From the NCBI GenBank assembly GCA_902806295.1, contig CADCWB010000199.1:1-17631 (forward strand): a stretch of DNA of 17,631 nucleotides, in the 5' to 3' direction. Positions within the stretch are counted from its first letter, which is position 1, and each line of letters begins with the position of its first letter. Of the stretch, positions 13,434 through 17,631 are shown piece by piece. The position numbers and the translations under genes are program-made. The stretch comes from an uncultured Sphingomonas sp. GTDB lineage: Bacteria > Pseudomonadota > Alphaproteobacteria > Sphingomonadales > Sphingomonadaceae. The notes beneath the pieces were generated by a model. That model was given only the letters and a program-made list of their open reading frames with translations. It did no database searches and had not been told where the DNA came from.

Positions 13434-14315
13434 GTGACCGACCGTAAGTCTCCGCCGCTCGCCTTCGCCGCTCTGCTGCTCGGCAATGCCGCCCTGGCCT
13501 TCGGGCCCTGGCTGGTGCGGATGGCAGACGTGGGGCCTGCGGCAGCTGGCTTTTGGCGGTTGTCCCTCGCCCTGCCCTTCCTGTTCGTGATCGCCGCAGC
13601 CGTTGGCCAGCCGCTCAGATGGCCCGGCCGAGCCCTCGCCGCGGCCATCGCGCTTGCCGCCTTCTTCTTCGCCGCCGACCTTGTCGCCTGGCACGCCGGC
13701 ATTCGGCTGACCAAGCTCGGCAACGCGACGCTGTTCGGCAACATGTCGAGCTTCGTCTTCGCCGCTTGGGGGTTGTGGCTCGTTCGGCGCTGGCCGACCC
13801 CGCTGCAAGCCGCCGCCTTGCTGCTCGCGGCGCTCGGTTCCGCCCTGCTGATCGCGGGCAGCGCCGAATTGTCGGCTCGGCACCTCCGCGGCGACCTGCT
13901 CGCCCTGCTCGCCGGGCTGCTCTACACTGGTTATTTGATCGGCGTGGAGCGCGTGCGCGGCCAGCTGCAGCCCTTGCCCGTGCTGATCCTTGCTAGCCTG
14001 TTCGGCGCCGCCATGCTGCTCCCGTTCGCTCTCGCGGCCGGGGAGCGCATCATTCCGGCGGACGGCTGGGGCCCATTGCTGTTCCTGGCACTGGGCAGCC
14101 AGGTCGTGGGACAGGGCCTGCTGGTTTACGCGCTGGGAGTGGTCCCGCCGCTGGTGGTCGGCCTTGCCCTGCTGACCCAGCCGGCAGTCTCAGCCTTGGT
14201 CGGCTGGTTCGCTTACGGGGAGACGCTGACCGCGATCGACTGGCTCGGTGCGGCGGCAATCGCCGTGGCGCTGGTGCTGGTCCGCTTGCGCCGGCCCGCG
14301 CAAGTGGCCACTTGA
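13434..14315 (+). CDS. EamA/DMT-superfamily transporter
   Basis: A 293-residue inner-membrane protein with about ten hydrophobic helices arranged as two EamA repeats, the layout of drug/metabolite exporters such as RhaT- and YdcZ-like proteins. Repeat 1 begins FAALLLGNAALAFGPWLVRMADVGPAAAGFWR, a typical EamA opening; repeat 2 begins after GDLLALLAGLLYTGYLIGVERV, and the end LTQPAVSALVGWFAYGETLTAIDWLGAAAIAVALVLVRL is the usual last two helices. The substrate cannot be inferred. The start is taken as GTG 13434 (MTDRKSPPLAF); an in-frame TTG at 13416 would add six residues. No Shine-Dalgarno is visible. COQ9 follows after 5 bp. Confidence 0.88.
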   Translation: MTDRKSPPLAFAALLLGNAALAFGPWLVRMADVGPAAAGFWRLSLALPFLFVIAAAVGQPLRWPGRALAAAIALAAFFFAADLVAWHAGIRLTKLGNATLFGNMSSFVFAAWGLWLVRRWPTPLQAAALLLAALGSALLIAGSAELSARHLRGDLLALLAGLLYTGYLIGVERVRGQLQPLPVLILASLFGAAMLLPFALAAGERIIPADGWGPLLFLALGSQVVGQGLLVYALGVVPPLVVGLALLTQPAVSALVGWFAYGETLTAIDWLGAAAIAVALVLVRLRRPAQVAT

Positions 14316-14320
14316 GGGTG

Positions 14321-14974
14321 ATGGACTCGGTCACTCCGCTTGAGCGCATCCGCCGGCAGCTTGCGCTAGCGGTCGGTGAGAATGCGGTGTTCGACGGCTG
14401 GACCCCGACCGCCGTCGAGGCTGCCGCGCTCAGTGCTGGCGTGGAGCCAGTTCAGGCCCGGCTCGCCTTGCCCAAAGACGCCGTCGGGCTGATCGATGTC
14501 TACGGCCAGGCCGTCGATCGTGCGCTGGAGGAGGCATTCCCGCCGGAGCGGGTGACCGTCATGAAGATCCGCGCGCGTATCCGGGAGCTGCTCTGGACGC
14601 GGCTCCAAGTGCAGGCGCCGGCCCGCGAAGCGATCCGACGGGCGCTGGCGATCCTGGCCATGCCGCAGAACCTGGCGAGTGCAGCCCGGTTCTCTTGGCG
14701 AACGGCGGATGTCATCTGGCGTATCGCCGGAGACACTGCCACCGACTACAACCATTACACCAAGCGGCTGACCCTCTCGGCGGTATATGGTTCGACCCTG
14801 CTTCACTGGCTCAACGACGAGAGCGAAGGCTTCGCGGAGACCGCGGCCTTTCTCGACCGGCGAATCGATGAAGTCATGCGGTTCGAGAAGTGGAAGGCCG
14901 ACTGGCGCGCCGGCAGCGATCGGCGGCCGAGTCTCAGTCGCTTCGTGGCCCGCCTGCGCTACCCGCCACGCTGA
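14321..14974 (+). CDS. COQ9 family protein (ubiquinone biosynthesis)
   Basis: A 217-residue member of the COQ9 family, lipid-binding TetR-like-fold proteins that in mitochondria and alphaproteobacteria support ubiquinone biosynthesis, with COQ7-type hydroxylation the known partner in eukaryotes. The C-terminal signature is clear: TADVIWRIAGDTATDYNHYTKRLTLSAVYGSTLLHWL, then ETAAFLDRRIDEVMRFEK. The N-terminal half (residues 20-75) fits the small helical DNA-binding-like domain of the family. ATG 14321 was chosen over TTG 14312; a GAGG stands just upstream. It begins 5 bp after the EamA transporter gene and is likely translated from the same mRNA. The next gap (64 bp) carries the iron-regulated promoter of feoAB. 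Confidence 0.9.
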   Translation: MDSVTPLERIRRQLALAVGENAVFDGWTPTAVEAAALSAGVEPVQARLALPKDAVGLIDVYGQAVDRALEEAFPPERVTVMKIRARIRELLWTRLQVQAPAREAIRRALAILAMPQNLASAARFSWRTADVIWRIAGDTATDYNHYTKRLTLSAVYGSTLLHWLNDESEGFAETAAFLDRRIDEVMRFEKWKADWRAGSDRRPSLSRFVARLRYPPR

Positions 14975-15015
14975 TCGGATCAGCTAAAGCGAAACGCCAC
15001 TAGCATTCGGCTGTC

Positions 15016-15034
15016 GTTATTGATAATCACTCGC
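15016..15034 (+). promoter_or_regulatory. Fur-box-like site before feoA
   Basis: The 19 bases match the Fur consensus GATAATGATAATCATTATC at 14 positions, including an unbroken GATAATCA core (15022-15029). The site ends 4 bases before the feoA ATG, and GATAAT (15022-15027) could itself be the -10, giving a nearly leaderless mRNA blocked when iron-loaded Fur binds. Iron repression of feo genes is well established; binding here is inferred. Confidence 0.6.
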
Positions 15035-15038
15035 AGCA

Positions 15039-15311
15039 ATGACCGTGGCGACTCCTTCCGCGCAATTCGCGCTTCCCCTTGACCAGCTCCGCGTCGGCAG
15101 CCGTGCGCGCATCCACGGCGTCGACTGGAGCGCGCTCGAGGAGGGTGAGGCTTGCCGGTTAAAGCACTTCGGCTTCGACGAAGGAGTCACGGTGGAGCCG
15201 CTGCACCAGGGTCCGTTCGGGCGTGACCCGCTGGCCGTCCGCGTCGGGCGGATGACTGTGGCCATTCGGCGGACACATGCCCGCGCGATCAAAGTCACCC
15301 TTGGCGCCTGA
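15039..15311 (+). CDS. feoA: Ferrous iron transport protein A
   Basis: A 90-residue SH3-like cytoplasmic protein that assists FeoB. The pattern LPLDQLRVGSRARIHGVDWS, then ACRLKHFGFDEGVTVEPLHQGPFGRDPLAVRVGRMTVAIRRTHARAIKV is the standard FeoA domain, including the LxxxGFxxG element and the closing RxxxAxxI. The length is near the family norm (75-90). It is the first gene of feoAB, directly behind a Fur-like site. No clear Shine-Dalgarno is present, which suits a very short leader. feoB starts 16 bp after the stop. Confidence 0.93.
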   Translation: MTVATPSAQFALPLDQLRVGSRARIHGVDWSALEEGEACRLKHFGFDEGVTVEPLHQGPFGRDPLAVRVGRMTVAIRRTHARAIKVTLGA

Positions 15312-15327
15312 CCGGACCTGACCGGCC

Positions 15328-17163
15328 ATGAACCCGGCACCCCTCGTTGCGGTTGTCGGCAATCCCAACGCCGGCAAGAGCGCGCTCTTCAATGCCCTGA
15401 CCGGCGCACGGCAGAAGGTCGGCAATTACCCGGGCGTCACCGTTGAGCGGAAGAGCGGCCGAACGGTTTTGCCCGACGGCCGCCCAGTTGAGCTGGTCGA
15501 CTTGCCCGGGGCCTATGGGCTCGATCCATCCAGCCCCGACGAGGCGGTCACCCGCGACGTGCTGCTCGGCCGTTTCGCTGGCGAGCGCCGACCGGACGGC
15601 CTGCTGATCGTCCTCGACGCCTCCAACCTCGACAATCATCTGCGTTTCGCGCTTCAGCTGATCGGTCTTGGCCTGCCGACCGTGGTTGCCCTCAACATGA
15701 TCGACATGGCTCGCCGCGACGGGTTGGAGATCAGTGCCGAGCGGTTGTCGGCGGAGCTCGGAGTGCCGGTCGTGGAAACGGTGGCGGTGCGTCGCCGCGG
15801 AACGGATGCGACTCGCGAAGCGCTCGGCAGCGCACTGCTCGGGCCGAAGCGTGCGCCGGGCGGAGTTCACGCCGATGTTCATCGGCAGGCCCGCTCCGTG
15901 GCCGACGCGGCGATCGTCAGCGAAACGCCCGTACGCCGCTGGACTCACCGGCTCGATCGCGTGTTGCTTCATCCGATCGCGGGTCCGCTGATCCTGACGC
16001 TCGTCATGTTCACCATGTTCCAGGCGGTGTTCGCCTGGTCCGAAGCGCCGATCGGCTGGATCGAGGGCGGGATGGCCGCGCTTGGCGAGGGGTTCACCGC
16101 TGCTCTGCCGGACGGCTGGCTGCGCTCGCTGACCGTCGATGGAATCATCGGCGGGGTCGGAGCGGTGGTGGTGTTCTTGCCGCAGATTCTGATCCTGTTC
16201 CTGTTCATCCTCTTGCTGGAGGGCACCGGATACATGGTCCGGGCCGCCTTTCTGATGGACCGGCTGATGAGCCGTGCCGGACTGTCCGGGCGCGCCTTCA
16301 TCCCCCTGCTGTCGAGCTTCGCCTGTGCGGTGCCGGGCATCATGGCGACCCGCACCATCGACAATGAGAAGGACCGGCTGACCACCATTCTCGTGGCACC
16401 CCTGATGACCTGTTCGGCGCGGCTGCCCGTCTACACACTGATCATCGCCGCCTTCATCCCGGAGCGCGATGTCCTTCCCGGCATCAACCTGCAGGGCGTG
16501 GTGATGTTCGGTCTTTACGTCGCCGGCATCGTCGGTGCGCTCGGCGCCGCCTTGCTGCTGCGGAAGACCGTCGCTCGCGGTGCCTCCAGCTTCTTCATGA
16601 TGGAGCTGCCCAAATATCAGCTGCCCGCCCTCAAGGATGTGGCGCTCGGGCTGTGGCAGCGGGCGATCATCTTTCTGAAGCGGGCTGGAGGAATCATCCT
16701 GATCACCACGGTGGTTCTGTGGGCGCTCGCCAGCTTCCCGCAGGCCGGGCCGGGCGAGAAGCAGACCGAAGTCTCGATCGCCGGCCGGATCGCATCCGGG
16801 ATCGAGGTGCTGGTGAAGCCGATCGGCTTCAATCACGACATTGCGCTGGCCTTGCTGCCTTCCATGGCGGCGCGCGAGGTGGCCGTTTCGGCTATCGCGA
16901 CCGTTTACGCCATCGATCAGGCTGACGAAGCGCAGATGAACCAGAGTCTGGAGGAGCGGCTTAGCGGCAATTGGCCGTTGCCGACTGCGTTGGCCTTCCT
17001 GGCATGGTTCGTGTTCGCGCCGCAGTGCATCTCGACCATCGCCGTGACTCGACGCGAAACCAATGGCTGGAAGTGGCCGCTTTTCATGGTGACTTATCTC
17101 TTCGCTCTGGCCTATCTCGCGGCAGGAGCGACCTACTGGATAGCGGTCGCCGCAGGTTTGTAG
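15328..17163 (+). CDS. feoB: Ferrous iron transporter FeoB
   Basis: The main bacterial Fe(II) importer: an N-terminal G-protein domain joined to a membrane channel. The G motifs are G1 GNPNAGKS (11-18), G2 around GNYPGVTVE, G3 DLPGAYG (58-64) and G4 NMID (123-126). The membrane part has paired Gate regions, including LLSSFACAVPGIMATRTIDNEKDRLTTILVAPLMTCSARLPVY, where the pore cysteine precedes VPG, and a second set ending FAPQCISTIAVTRRETNGWKWPLFM. At 611 residues it is of the short class (E. coli FeoB 773). feoC is absent, ssb following after 10 bp. A long open frame on the opposite strand is a composition artefact. Confidence 0.97.
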   Translation: MNPAPLVAVVGNPNAGKSALFNALTGARQKVGNYPGVTVERKSGRTVLPDGRPVELVDLPGAYGLDPSSPDEAVTRDVLLGRFAGERRPDGLLIVLDASNLDNHLRFALQLIGLGLPTVVALNMIDMARRDGLEISAERLSAELGVPVVETVAVRRRGTDATREALGSALLGPKRAPGGVHADVHRQARSVADAAIVSETPVRRWTHRLDRVLLHPIAGPLILTLVMFTMFQAVFAWSEAPIGWIEGGMAALGEGFTAALPDGWLRSLTVDGIIGGVGAVVVFLPQILILFLFILLLEGTGYMVRAAFLMDRLMSRAGLSGRAFIPLLSSFACAVPGIMATRTIDNEKDRLTTILVAPLMTCSARLPVYTLIIAAFIPERDVLPGINLQGVVMFGLYVAGIVGALGAALLLRKTVARGASSFFMMELPKYQLPALKDVALGLWQRAIIFLKRAGGIILITTVVLWALASFPQAGPGEKQTEVSIAGRIASGIEVLVKPIGFNHDIALALLPSMAAREVAVSAIATVYAIDQADEAQMNQSLEERLSGNWPLPTALAFLAWFVFAPQCISTIAVTRRETNGWKWPLFMVTYLFALAYLAAGATYWIAVAAGL

Positions 17164-17173
17164 GGAGAGAGCG

Positions 17174-17631
17174 GTGGCAGGCAGCGTCAACAAGGTCATC
17201 CTGGTCGGGAACTTGGGCAAGGATCCCGAAGCGCGCAGTTTCGCCAATGGCGGCAAGGTCGTCAGCTTCAGCCTCGCCACGTCCGAGAATTGGAAGGACC
17301 GCAACTCGGGCGAGCGCAAGGAGAAGACCGAGTGGCACAATGTGTCGATCTTCTCCGAAGGCCTTGCTCGCGTCGCCGAGCAATATCTCAAGAAGGGCAG
17401 CAAGGTTTACCTCGAAGGCCAGCTGGAAACCCGCAAGTGGCAGGACCAGTCGGGCAACGATCGCTACACCACCGACGTGGTGCTGCGGAACTTCAACAGC
17501 TCGATGGTGCTGCTAGACGGCCGCGGCGAGGGCGGGGGCGGCGGAGGTGGCTTCGGCGGTTCTCGCGGCAGCAGCGGCGGCGACTTCGACGACGGAGGTT
17601 TTGGCTCGGGCGGGTACGGCGGCGGCTCCAA
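17174..17631 (+). CDS. ssb: Single-stranded DNA-binding protein (3' end outside the window)
   Basis: SSB coats single-stranded DNA in replication, repair and recombination. The 152 visible residues begin at a GTG: MAGSVNKVILVGNLGKDPEARSF, then VVSFSLATSENWKDRNSGERKEKTEWHNVSIFSEGLARVAEQYLKKGSKVYLEGQLETRKWQDQSGNDRYTTDVVL, the full OB fold. From about residue 118 starts the glycine-rich disordered linker (GEGGGGGGGFGG). The acidic C-terminal tip for partner binding is beyond the window. AGGGAGAG (17162-17169) is the ribosome binding site and overlaps the feoB stop. Placing ssb right after feoB suggests possible read-through, though ssb usually has its own promoter. Confidence 0.96.
   Translation, partial: MAGSVNKVILVGNLGKDPEARSFANGGKVVSFSLATSENWKDRNSGERKEKTEWHNVSIFSEGLARVAEQYLKKGSKVYLEGQLETRKWQDQSGNDRYTTDVVLRNFNSSMVLLDGRGEGGGGGGGFGGSRGSSGGDFDDGGFGSGGYGGGS

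Noticed and set aside
15309..15325. Tandem CTGACCGG repeat between feoA and feoB
   Set aside because: Only two 8-base copies with a 2-base spacer, overlapping the feoA stop; too short to call a functional repeat.
15295..17403. A 702-codon open frame antisense to feoA-end, feoB and ssb-start
   Set aside because: It mirrors the conserved coding of feoB and ssb; its product is rich in Arg, His, Gln and Asp with no domain, as expected for a GC-rich antisense frame.
1..17631. tRNA genes, rRNA, CRISPR arrays, insertion sequences or prophage
   Set aside because: Gene gaps are all below about 140 bases and none holds a cloverleaf, regular repeat array or terminal inverted repeats with a transposase.

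Overview
This window is a GC-rich, densely packed piece of an alphaproteobacterial chromosome, most likely from Sphingomonadales (Sphingomonas, Sphingomicrobium or a relative). The evidence is the proteins themselves: a split-type RibB-X, a COQ9 homologue, a second-type short GluRS, a short FeoB without FeoC and a TonB with a long proline region. It is a core-genome region. I see no insertion sequence, phage gene, CRISPR array, tRNA or rRNA, and no gap between genes longer than about 140 bases.

Layout: (1) 1-1662, the C-terminal half of malate synthase A, then a DUF5996 protein, both on +. (2) 1663-1715, a 53-bp convergent gap with a bidirectional terminator hairpin and a 16-bp ParB-box (parS)-like palindrome. 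(3) 1716-4058, on -: prs followed by a short-chain dehydrogenase, then rpmI-rplT with its own candidate promoter. (4) 4147-7175, on +: glutamine-dependent NAD+ synthetase and a glutamyl-tRNA synthetase. (5) 7222-7985, a tonB gene behind a dyad-symmetric candidate operator and ending in a strong hairpin. (6) 7999-11643, a riboflavin operon: a small membrane protein, ribD, ribE (riboflavin synthase), an unusual ribB and ribH. (7) 11640-13385, on -: an Old Yellow Enzyme ene-reductase followed by a SOUL heme-binding protein. (8) 13434-14974, on +: an EamA/DMT exporter and COQ9. (9) 15016-17163, a Fur-box-like site and the ferrous iron uptake pair feoA-feoB. (10) 17174 to the end, the start of ssb.

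The most interesting system is in the riboflavin operon. The RibB protein is a three-part fusion: an N-terminal XRE-like helix-turn-helix of about 57 residues, an intact 3,4-dihydroxy-2-butanone-4-phosphate synthase, and a GTP-cyclohydrolase-II-like domain that has lost all three zinc cysteines and the RQEGRG catalytic loop. A perfect 7-4-7 inverted repeat lies 13 bp before its start codon, inside the 54-bp gap after ribE. This suggests, as inference only, that the enzyme binds its own upstream region and regulates the distal half of the operon, in place of an FMN riboswitch, for which I see no room. The second notable signal is the parS-like site, 15 of 16 positions matching the ParB-box consensus, placed in a non-coding convergent gap.
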